64,000 nucleotides of DNA from Candidatus Merdivicinus intestinigallinarum (GTDB lineage Bacteria; Bacillota; Clostridia; Oscillospirales; Ruminococcaceae). Location: assembly GCA_018713335.1 (NCBI GenBank), contig DVOW01000025.1, positions 163,486 to 227,485 on the forward strand. The letters are read 5' to 3'. The position numbers were made by a program, and so were the translations under genes. Shown here one piece after another: positions 56,690 to 64,000 of the stretch. Positions within the stretch are counted from its first letter, which is position 1. Each line of letters starts with the position of its first letter. Below the pieces are notes generated by a model that did no database searches, was not told where the DNA came from, and was given only the letters and a program-made list of their open reading frames with translations.

Positions 56690-57130
56690 ATGTATCAGGA
56701 AGCAGAAAAATTTCTCATGCAGGCCATAAGGGCTGTGTATACAGGTACGGCGGAAGCGTCCGGGCCTTCTCAGCCTGGTTCCCGCAGCTGGCAGTATGCC
56801 GAAGGAAAGTTCCGCTACATGGGCGCCTGTTTTGGAACGGAACAGTTTGCCGGGCAGGAAGTTTTATGGGAGAAGGAAACGCCCCTTTGGGCTGTCAATT
56901 CTGTGGGAAGGATCCTTGGAGAGGACTTTCCGGCAGACTTTCTCCGGGAGGCCTTTCTGGCGGGATACTGCCGCTTCCCGTATCGGGGAGCAGAACAGTA
57001 TGAAAAGGGAGATTGGGTTTACAAATGCACCGTCCAGGGGGAACCGGATTGGTTCTATGGGTACGAGGAGATCCTGTGCCGGGGCATTCGAGTGTATGAG
57101 TGTGCGTTCCATGGCGGACAGCTCTGTTGA
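56690..57130 (+). CDS. DUF5680 domain protein
   Basis: This 146-residue protein has the pattern SWQYAEGKFRYMGACFGTEQF, GQEVLWEKETPLWAVNSVGR, YRGAEQYEKGDWVYKC and a late GYEEILCRGIRVYECAFHGG, which I recognise as DUF5680, a widespread small family of unknown function. The ATG at 56690 follows GAAAGGCGGTGGATAC. It is first in a unit with the GH92 mannosidase, whose start is 22 bases past its stop. Confidence 0.75.
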   Translation: MYQEAEKFLMQAIRAVYTGTAEASGPSQPGSRSWQYAEGKFRYMGACFGTEQFAGQEVLWEKETPLWAVNSVGRILGEDFPADFLREAFLAGYCRFPYRGAEQYEKGDWVYKCTVQGEPDWFYGYEEILCRGIRVYECAFHGGQLC

Positions 57131-57152
57131 CAGGAAAAGGCAGGAGGATATG

Positions 57153-59390
57153 ATGAAACTGAACCAGTATATCAGCACCATTGTCGGCGCGGTTGCCGAT
57201 ATCCCGGACCGCTACACCGGGACCGTCCCGGCAGGCGGCGGCAAGACCTATCCGGGGGCCGCGGCTCCCTGGGGCGCTGTCCAGTTCAGCCCCGACACCG
57301 TCACCGGCGGGGACAACGGCCCCGGTTACAGCTACCACAACACGGAAATCGAAGGCTTCAGCATCAACCACCTTTCCGGCATCGGCTGGTACGGGGAGTT
57401 GGGGAATTTCCAGGTGATGCCGGTGGTGGGGGACGTCCCTTTCCACAGCGCATTAAACTCCTTCTGCCGGTACCAGCCCGGGACTCCCGGCCGGGAGTCG
57501 GATTTCCGCCACGAAACGGAGATCACCAAAGCGGGGCATTACGCCGTGACCCTGGACCGGTACCATATCCGGGTGGAAACCACCGCCTCCACCCACTGCG
57601 GCATCATGCGGATGACCTTCCCCCAAACGGACAAGGCCCGGGTCCTCATCGACCTGGCACGGCGCATCGGCGGGTATTCGGAATGGCAGGAGATCCGGGT
57701 GGTGGACAGTGAAACCATCGAGGGCAGCATTTACTGCCCCTACACCGCCGGCGGCTGGGGCCACGGCGACGGCCATGTGACCTACACCCTGCATTTTTAC
57801 GCCAAATTCAGCCGCCCCTTTGAAAATTTTGGCGTCTGGGAAAGCGGGAAAAATTTGGGGCCAAAAACCGAATACCATGGGGAAACCAGCGGCTTTTACG
57901 CGGAATACGCTGCCAAAGAAGGGGAGGAGCTCCTCCTAAAAGTAGGGATTTCCTATGTGAGTATTGCAAACGCCAAAGAGAACCTGGAAACGGAAGCGCC
58001 CCACTGGGATTTTGACCGATATGTGGCGGATGTCCAGGCGGCCTGGGACGCCCAGCTTTCCGCGGTGCAAGCGGAGGGGCCGGAAAAGGATATGCAGAAA
58101 TTCTACACCTGTCTTTACCATGCGTTTTTGGATCCTCGCATTTACACTGATTGCAACGGGGAATTTTTAGCTCCGGACGGAAGCGTTCAGAAAACCAACG
58201 ACTTCCTCTGCCGCACGGTGTTCAGCGGGTGGGACGTGTACCGCAGCGAATTTCCCCTGCTGACCTTAATCCAGCCGGAAGCGGTCAACGATATGATCTG
58301 CTCCCTGCTCCAAAGCGCGGAGCACAGCCGCGGGCCTTTCCCCCGGTGGGAAATTTTCGGCATCGAAACCGGCTGCATGGTTGGGGACCCGGGCGCAATC
58401 ATCACGGCGGACGCCTACTGCAAGGGCATCCGGAACTATGACACCCAAAAGGCCTGGGAAATTTGCCGGGATACGGCTTACGGCAAATATCCGAACCGCA
58501 GCGGCCGGGAGCAAATGCTCCAATACGGCTACATCCCCGGGGATATTTCTACCACCTTGGAAAACGCTTTCGCCGACTGGTGCATCAGCCGGTTTGCCGA
58601 AGCGGCGGGCCGCAAAGAGGACGCCGAAAAACTGGCGAAGCAGTCCTTAAACTACCGCAATCTCTTCGACCCGGAAACCCGTTGGATGCGCCGGAAAGAC
58701 GCTGACGGGAACTGGATGGAGGTAAGCGGCCTTTACGATGAACGGGGCTGCGTGGAAAGCAATATCTTCCAGCAGAGCTGGTTCGTGCCCCACGACATCC
58801 CGAAACTCATGGAACTCATGGGCGGCGCGGAGGAATTCTGTGAACGGCTGGAAAAATTCCTGTCCGAAGCGGATTTCAGCGCCCTGTGGAACGACAATTA
58901 CAACCACTCCAACGAACCCTGCCACACGGTGGCACACCTTTTTAACTATGCCGGGAAACCCTGGCGGACCCAATACTGGGTGCGGCGGATTCAGAACGAG
59001 GCCTATCACGAAGGGCCTTTCGGCTACTGCGGCAACGAGGATGTGGGGCAGATGTCCGCCTGGTTCGTCTTAACGGCCCTGGGCTTCCATTCCACCATCG
59101 CCGCCAGCAACCGCTTTGACCTGAACACCCCCTATTTCCAAAAACAGACGGTGAAGCTGAACCCCAAATACCACAGCTGCGCCGTTGCCGATACCCTGGC
59201 CATTGAAACCGACTGCGACCCGGCGGAAAACTGGTACATCCGGGGCGTCACTTTAAACGGTAAACCCATCGACCGGCCCTTTATCACCTATGAGGAGCTG
59301 ACGGCCGGGGGCGTCCTCCGGTATGAGCTGGCCGCCGGACCCTGCATAGAATGGGGAAAACAGCGCGCACTGTCATGCGGAAGCAAATAA
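57153..59390 (+). CDS. GH92 alpha-1,2-mannosidase-type exo-mannosidase
   Basis: This 745-residue enzyme fits family 92 from end to end: YPGAAAPWGAVQFSPDT, GYSYHNTEIEGFSINHLSG, a beta-sandwich to about 270, then an alpha-barrel with FYTCLYHAFLDPRIYTD, TVFSGWDVYRSEFPLL and NEDVGQMSAWFVLTALGF. The family consists of calcium-dependent inverting exo-alpha-mannosidases acting on N-glycans and yeast mannan. There is no signal peptide, so it is likely cytoplasmic. The ATG at 57153 follows CAGGAGG; an ATG three bases earlier is possible. It is cotranscribed with the DUF5680 gene. Confidence 0.95.
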   Translation: MKLNQYISTIVGAVADIPDRYTGTVPAGGGKTYPGAAAPWGAVQFSPDTVTGGDNGPGYSYHNTEIEGFSINHLSGIGWYGELGNFQVMPVVGDVPFHSALNSFCRYQPGTPGRESDFRHETEITKAGHYAVTLDRYHIRVETTASTHCGIMRMTFPQTDKARVLIDLARRIGGYSEWQEIRVVDSETIEGSIYCPYTAGGWGHGDGHVTYTLHFYAKFSRPFENFGVWESGKNLGPKTEYHGETSGFYAEYAAKEGEELLLKVGISYVSIANAKENLETEAPHWDFDRYVADVQAAWDAQLSAVQAEGPEKDMQKFYTCLYHAFLDPRIYTDCNGEFLAPDGSVQKTNDFLCRTVFSGWDVYRSEFPLLTLIQPEAVNDMICSLLQSAEHSRGPFPRWEIFGIETGCMVGDPGAIITADAYCKGIRNYDTQKAWEICRDTAYGKYPNRSGREQMLQYGYIPGDISTTLENAFADWCISRFAEAAGRKEDAEKLAKQSLNYRNLFDPETRWMRRKDADGNWMEVSGLYDERGCVESNIFQQSWFVPHDIPKLMELMGGAEEFCERLEKFLSEADFSALWNDNYNHSNEPCHTVAHLFNYAGKPWRTQYWVRRIQNEAYHEGPFGYCGNEDVGQMSAWFVLTALGFHSTIAASNRFDLNTPYFQKQTVKLNPKYHSCAVADTLAIETDCDPAENWYIRGVTLNGKPIDRPFITYEELTAGGVLRYELAAGPCIEWGKQRALSCGSK

Positions 59391-59410
59391 ACTCACGGTT
59401 CGTTTTAGGA

Positions 59411-59429
59411 AACTCCTGTGTAAGGAGTT
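59411..59429 (+). terminator. Small hairpin after the GH92 gene
   Basis: AACTCCT / AGGAGTT arms with a five-base loop, then CTCCTCTT. Weak as a terminator. Confidence 0.35.
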
Positions 59430-59566
59430 CTCCTCTTGATGATCCCCGGCAGCAGTGTATTGTGAAAATTTTTCCTATAAGATATAAAAAAATGAATAGA
59501 CAAAAATCTTTCTTTGTGCTTCAATAAAATTATACAGCATTGCGAATGCGGAAAGGTATGATATTG

Positions 59567-62500
59567 ATGGAGAACAAACAGGAGATACGGATCACAGCCG
59601 TGACCCAAACCCCCTATATGGTGGAGGACAATGGGATCTTATATTCGGAAACGATCCTCTCTGTCCAAAACCCGGGGGAGGAGTTTGAAGCCTGGGTAAA
59701 GACCCAGGAAACTGGTCAGGACCCCTGCTGGCAGTCCGTTGGAAAGATCCCCCACGGAGAGGGAGAGATCACGGTGGATGTGCCCGATCTGCAAGAGGAC
59801 GGGGACCTGGTCACTTTTGAGCTTTGCCGGACACAGGGAGGGGGACCGGAGGCTTCTGTTTCCCTGCCCCAGAAAAAGGTCCGCCGCTGGAAGGTGTATG
59901 TTTCCCACAGCTTTCATACGGACATTGGCTATACCGACTACCAGGAATACCTGATCCGCCAAAAATGGCCGGAACATCTGGACGAGGCCCTCCAGTTTGC
60001 AAAGGACACAAGCGGCTGGGAGGATGCCGACCAGTTCCGGCATCATATCGAATCTTCCTACCTCCTTTACGGCAGCGCCCTGCGGGTACGGGACGCCGGC
60101 TGGATGGAGACCCTGAAAGATTATCTGAAGCAGGACCGGATCGCCTATTCTGCGAGTTACATGAATTCCTCCATGGAAGTGATGAGCAGCGAGGAACTGG
60201 TGCGGTACTATTACTATTCCGGCCGGCATTTGAAAGATATGCTGGGCGCGGATCCCAGCGGCCTGGCCATGATGGTGGATAACCCCAGCATTTCCTGGTC
60301 CGGGATCGACGTCATGGCCAATGCAGGTATCAAATACATGTACCTGGGGCCCAATTTCAACTGGAAGACCCCTCGGACTGTGACAGATACTTACCCGCGG
60401 CTTTTTTACATGAAAGGGCGGAACCCGGAAAATAAAGTGCTGATTTTAAGCGGGACCCTTTACAACCTGGACGAGATGCAGTTTGTGGACGACGGCCCCA
60501 AACCGGAACTGGTCCCTCTGGAAACTACCGTCCAGTGTACGGCCAACGCCTTGATGAACCGCTACCATACGGAGAACTATCCATATGACGCGGTGGTGCA
60601 GATGGTGGACCAGTACTGGGACAACGGGAAGCTCTTCCCCCGGGTCATGGAACGGATCCGGGAAATGAACCACCGGCGGGACGCCAAAGGACGGCCCTAT
60701 GTTTACCCGAAGTTCATCAATTCCAACATGAAGGATTTCTGCGCTTACATTGAGGAAAACTATGGCCCGTCCATTGCCAGTTACAGCGGCACCTTTGAAA
60801 ACTGGTGGTGCTACGGCACCCCGTCCGACGCCTATTCCGCCGCCCTGGTCCGGGAGGCCCATGACCAGCTGCCTGCGGCGGAGGCCCTCTCTGCTGTGGC
60901 CCATTGCTTGGCGCCGGGACAGCCCTATCCTTATCAGAAGATCGCGGACGCCTACAATGACATGATGCTGTACGATGAGCATACTTTCGGCCCGGGGGAT
61001 TCCTCCATGGGCGAACAGCACATCTGGAAACGGAACACCGCCATTGCCGCAAAACGGATGTCTGATGAACTGATGGACGAGGCAGGCAGCGCCCTGAGCC
61101 GCCTGATCCCCACCCAGCGCCTTACGGTGGCGGTCTACAACCCATTGAGCTGGAACAGGAACGATGCGGCCAAGATCTCGCTTTCCGGCCTGCCGGCCCA
61201 TTTTGACCTGGTGGACACCGTAACCGGAAAACCGGTGTGTTATCAGAAAACAGAAGAAGGCTTTTTGGAATTTTGGGCGGAGGGGATCCCGGCACTGGGC
61301 TATAAGTGCTATGAGGTCCGGGAACGGCAGGACGATCCCCAGTTCCCCTCTACCCTGGAAAAGACGGAAAACACCCTGGAAAACCGCTTTTACCGGGTCA
61401 CGTTTGATGAACGGGGCGCGGTCTGCAGCATTGTGGACAAGGAAAACGGCGGCATTGAGCTGGTGGACGCGGACGCGCCCTATCACATGAACGAATTTGT
61501 CTATATGACCAGCGACTCCCATGACTATCCTGTCCGTTCCGTGGGCCGGGTGGAGGAGGCGGAGCGCCGGACTTGCTGCGGCCCCGTCTGCGGGAAAGTG
61601 GTTTCCAGCGGGTCCTGCCAGGGGACCGCCGGGATCCGGCAGGAAGTGATCCTCTATGACGCGGTCCCCCGGATCGATTTCGTCAACACCGTTTATAAAA
61701 ACGACGCCCTGGCCTGGAACAGCCAGAATGAGGAAGGGTTCTTTGTATTCCCGATGAATGTGCCGGACTTTACCCTGCGGCATGAAATGCCTTCCGGCGA
61801 CGTGAAGCCTTATGTGGACCCCCGCCACGCCGACCCCAATCAGGAGTGCCCGGAGATCGAACAGTTCTACACCTCCAGCACGGATTTCTATACCGTGAAC
61901 CGCTGGATCGACGCTTCCAGCCGATCCGGGAATTACGGCGTGACCCTCTCTGCCATCAGCGCGCCCATTGTGCAGTATGGGGAACGGCGGACCCTTCTTT
62001 ACGATGTGGACTATAACACGGAAAAGCCCTGGGTCTACAGCTATGCCATCAACAATAAATGGGGCACCAATTTTATGCGGACCCAGCCTGGGGTCCTGAC
62101 CTTCCGCTATTCCCTGCGTTCCCATACCGGCGGGGACTGGCGCGACGGGCGTGCGGATCATTTCGGATGGGAGCAGTCCGTCCCGCTGTTCGTTCAGATG
62201 CTCCCCGGCGGGCAGGCCGGAAAACTGCCTGAAAAGCAGGGACAGTGGCTCTCCATTGACGCGGACAATGTTGTCCTGACTGCTACGAAAATCGCGGAGG
62301 CCAATGGGGAAGGGCTGATCCTCCGCTTTAACGAAACATTGGGCAAAGAAACGCAGGCTTCTGTGGATCTCTCCCTGTTCCGGCCGGGATCCGCTGTGGA
62401 AACGGACTTGATGGAAAACGACCGGAAGCCGGCCGTCTTGGAAAACGGCAAAGTAACATTCTCCATCGACGGCTATGGCTGGAAAACCATCCGCATCTGC

Positions 62501-63496
62501 TTTGGAGCAGAGCCCCCCGCTGTCCAGGGCGTGTCCGCCGTCACCGGTGCGGAGGGGACCCGGGTCTGCTGGGAGGATGCCGGCGGATCCGTGGGCTTTT
62601 ACGAAGTGTTCCGGGGCAGCCGGGAAGATTTCATTCCGGGGACAGGCAGTTATCTGGGCAGCACCTGCCGGACAGATTTCCTGGATACCCAGGTAAACAG
62701 CCAAACCCCGTCCAGCTGGTATTATAAAGTCCGCAGCGTACAGGGCGGACGGAAAGGGAAGGCTTCAGCGGCGAAAGAGGCGAAATGCGGCCCGCAGCCG
62801 GGATCCCGTGAACTGGAAGCGCCCTCCGGGCTGCGGGCGGATGCGGCCTTTGGCAACCGGGTCTCCCTCTCCTGGAGCTATCCCTCAGACGCGCCGGACC
62901 TGCTGGGGTTCCGGCTGTACCGGGATGGCGAGCAGCTTGCCGATCTGTCCCCCATCCACCGGAGTTATCTGGATTTGGATGTTGTCCCCGGCAGCCGCGA
63001 AACTTACTGGATCCTGGCATATGGAAGAAACGGCGCTGTGTCTGCCGTGAGCGATCCCGTCACAGCAGAACCCGCAGAAGGCGGGAAAAAGCCGGGGAAT
63101 CTGGCGCGGGAAGCGCGTCTTCTGGCGTCCTCCCAGCTGAGCCCCCGTTTCCCGGTGTCCGCAGCAGCGGACGGATTGATCGGCGTGACGGGACAGTGGG
63201 TTTCCGCCGGGGAGAAGACGCCGTGGATCCGCTTGGAATGGGAAGGACCCCGCACCATTGACCGCATCGTCCTTTATGACCGGGACACCGGGGAAGGGCA
63301 GATCCGAAAGGGCATCCTGCGGTTCAGCGACGGAAGTACCGTAGAAGTTGGCGATTTTTCAGACGGGGCCTTTGGGAAAACCGTAACTTTCCCCGCCAAA
63401 ACGGTCTGCTGGGTAACGTTCCAGGTAACGGAAAGCAAGGGTGTCAACGTCGGCCTTGCGGAAATTGAGGTATATCAAAGCAAACAGATGAAATAA
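59567..63496 (+). CDS. GH38-like alpha-mannosidase with two Fn3 domains and a discoidin-like domain
   Basis: This 1309-residue protein has a short N-terminal beta domain, then a GH38/GH57-type catalytic barrel. The zinc motif is HSFHTDIGY (His117, Asp119), the likely nucleophile is Asp238 in MMVDNPSISWSG, and DEHTFGPGDS gives the late His. Next are a helical bundle and large beta-sandwiches to about 975, two fibronectin type III domains (about 981-1070 and 1080-1170) and a C-terminal F5/8-type sugar-binding-like domain (about 1176-1305). No signal peptide is present, unusual for a protein with Fn3 domains. The ATG at 59567 is chosen for GAAAGG ten bases ahead. Confidence 0.82.
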   Translation: MENKQEIRITAVTQTPYMVEDNGILYSETILSVQNPGEEFEAWVKTQETGQDPCWQSVGKIPHGEGEITVDVPDLQEDGDLVTFELCRTQGGGPEASVSLPQKKVRRWKVYVSHSFHTDIGYTDYQEYLIRQKWPEHLDEALQFAKDTSGWEDADQFRHHIESSYLLYGSALRVRDAGWMETLKDYLKQDRIAYSASYMNSSMEVMSSEELVRYYYYSGRHLKDMLGADPSGLAMMVDNPSISWSGIDVMANAGIKYMYLGPNFNWKTPRTVTDTYPRLFYMKGRNPENKVLILSGTLYNLDEMQFVDDGPKPELVPLETTVQCTANALMNRYHTENYPYDAVVQMVDQYWDNGKLFPRVMERIREMNHRRDAKGRPYVYPKFINSNMKDFCAYIEENYGPSIASYSGTFENWWCYGTPSDAYSAALVREAHDQLPAAEALSAVAHCLAPGQPYPYQKIADAYNDMMLYDEHTFGPGDSSMGEQHIWKRNTAIAAKRMSDELMDEAGSALSRLIPTQRLTVAVYNPLSWNRNDAAKISLSGLPAHFDLVDTVTGKPVCYQKTEEGFLEFWAEGIPALGYKCYEVRERQDDPQFPSTLEKTENTLENRFYRVTFDERGAVCSIVDKENGGIELVDADAPYHMNEFVYMTSDSHDYPVRSVGRVEEAERRTCCGPVCGKVVSSGSCQGTAGIRQEVILYDAVPRIDFVNTVYKNDALAWNSQNEEGFFVFPMNVPDFTLRHEMPSGDVKPYVDPRHADPNQECPEIEQFYTSSTDFYTVNRWIDASSRSGNYGVTLSAISAPIVQYGERRTLLYDVDYNTEKPWVYSYAINNKWGTNFMRTQPGVLTFRYSLRSHTGGDWRDGRADHFGWEQSVPLFVQMLPGGQAGKLPEKQGQWLSIDADNVVLTATKIAEANGEGLILRFNETLGKETQASVDLSLFRPGSAVETDLMENDRKPAVLENGKVTFSIDGYGWKTIRICFGAEPPAVQGVSAVTGAEGTRVCWEDAGGSVGFYEVFRGSREDFIPGTGSYLGSTCRTDFLDTQVNSQTPSSWYYKVRSVQGGRKGKASAAKEAKCGPQPGSRELEAPSGLRADAAFGNRVSLSWSYPSDAPDLLGFRLYRDGEQLADLSPIHRSYLDLDVVPGSRETYWILAYGRNGAVSAVSDPVTAEPAEGGKKPGNLAREARLLASSQLSPRFPVSAAADGLIGVTGQWVSAGEKTPWIRLEWEGPRTIDRIVLYDRDTGEGQIRKGILRFSDGSTVEVGDFSDGAFGKTVTFPAKTVCWVTFQVTESKGVNVGLAEIEVYQSKQMK

Positions 63497-63529
63497 CGCT
63501 TTCGGCGCGTTATAAAAGCTGCTCCTTTT

Positions 63530-63556
63530 GGGGCATCCTCCTTATGAGGGTGCCCC
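63530..63556 (+). terminator. Hairpin after the GH38-like gene
   Basis: GGGGCATCCT / AGGGTGCCCC arms with a seven-base loop; no T-tract follows, so termination is uncertain. The rest of the spacer to 63744 is AT-rich, with a TATAAT at 63638-63643 that may drive the next gene. Confidence 0.5.
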
Positions 63557-63744
63557 AAACAGGGCTTGTCTATATGTTTAGCGGGCATCGGATTTTGAAC
63601 CCCAAATCCAGATTTTTGTTTTTGGGAGTTTATTTGATATAATAACTGAAACAGTTATTATACGCTTATTTTATGTCCTTTTGTCTTTGCCAGACAAATG
63701 GGCTGATGATGCCGTAATTTCAGATCGTGGGGAGAATGAAAAAG

Positions 63745-64000
63745 ATGTTCACAAGAATAACAGTATGCCTTGATATGTTTGGCTGTCCGAATCGCTGTAA
63801 GCACTGTTGGATTGGACATTCTCCAAACGGTAATTTGACAAATGACGATTTAAGATTTATTGCGGAAAAATTCCGCCCGTTTACAAACTGCTTAACAGTT
63901 TATGACTGGTATCGTGAACCGGATTATAAAGATAACTATAAAGAACTTTGGAATTTATGCAATAGTCTGTCGGATACTCACGAAAAACATTTTGAACTGA
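63745..64000 (+). CDS. Radical SAM protein, N-terminal part
   Basis: The gene runs off the right edge without a stop. The visible 85 codons start MFTRITVCLDMFGCPNRC. They include CPNRCKHCW, the CxxxCxxC cluster that binds the 4Fe-4S centre and S-adenosylmethionine. The following residues (FIAEKFRPFTNCLTVYDWYREPDY) suggest a variant of the barrel; the product is unknown. An ATG at 63736 is also in frame but is only one or two bases from the GGGGAG site. Codons are more AT-rich than in neighbouring genes, a possible sign of transfer. Confidence 0.75.
   Translation, partial: MFTRITVCLDMFGCPNRCKHCWIGHSPNGNLTNDDLRFIAEKFRPFTNCLTVYDWYREPDYKDNYKELWNLCNSLSDTHEKHFEL

Noticed and set aside
60446..62704. 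Minus-strand open frame (752 codons) opposite the GH38-like gene
   Set aside because: Same reasons; no domain pattern and no start signal, while the plus strand encodes a complete enzyme.
1..64000. rRNA or tRNA genes
   Set aside because: No cloverleaf ending in CCA and no rRNA-like block was seen on either strand by eye; a tRNA search program would be needed to exclude a diverged tRNA.

Overview
The window is a chromosomal segment from an anaerobic, GC-rich Clostridia-type bacterium. The best match is a gut Oscillospirales/Ruminococcaceae lineage; this is inferred from gene families and layout, not from a marker gene. Supporting signs are strong AGGAGG ribosome sites with some TTG and GTG starts, an ntp-type V-ATPase operon in place of an F-type one, short choline-binding-like wall repeat proteins, many ABC exporters, and intracellular exo-mannosidases. 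I saw no rRNA, tRNA, CRISPR array, transposase or phage module.

Layout. 1-5.9 kb: the V-type ATPase operon K(end)-E-C-F-A-B-D, closed by a terminator. 6-13.3 kb: single genes (wall-binding protein, PHP phosphoesterase, methyltransferase, membrane protein, small Cys-rich protein, DUF2508-like protein, a HEPN/MNT-like pair), then MBL hydrolase and NhaC antiporter on the minus strand. 13.6-25.3 kb: an asymmetric heterodimeric ABC exporter, a secreted wall-repeat protein, an EF-G paralogue, a DUF4830 lipoprotein-like gene, an MsmX-type sugar ABC ATPase, and a three-gene ABC-2 exporter. 25.6-36.9 kb: nucleotidyltransferase, APH-like kinase, GH125 mannosidase, a second glycoside hydrolase, Hpt protein, BirA, CPBP protein, DEDDh exonuclease, sugar isomerase/epimerase and MreB. 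37.4-39.4 kb: KDPG aldolase-VOC fusion with KDG kinase. 40-44.7 kb: P-loop ATPase, a small HTH protein, and a polar amino acid ABC operon. 45.2-52.3 kb: two zinc-ribbon ABC exporters on either side of a DUF1854 protein, then a TPR-like membrane protein and a chorismate mutase-GNAT fusion. 52.4-57.1 kb: mostly unknown and regulatory genes. 57.1-63.5 kb: GH92 and GH38-like alpha-mannosidases. The right edge opens a lower-GC radical SAM gene.

How the parts connect. GH125, GH92 and the GH38-like enzyme lack signal peptides, so the cell probably imports mannose-rich glycans and trims them inside; the MsmX-like ATPase could power such import. The aldolase and kinase form the lower arm of the KDG/Entner-Doudoroff route.

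The most unusual observations are these. (1) The amino-acid binding lipoprotein at 43791-44696 reads as a circular permutation of the SBP_bac_3 fold. (2) A roughly 250-base intergenic element occurs seven times. It is a string of about six hairpins whose stems differ between copies by compensating changes. It is mixed with a second repeat group and a short TTGTAGGGG palindrome family. (3) The DUF1854 / twin zinc-ribbon exporter cassette. (4) Several control sites that look designed: twin GATATT-N3-AATATC palindromes over a promoter, and a hairpin that buries the ribosome site of a small HTH gene.
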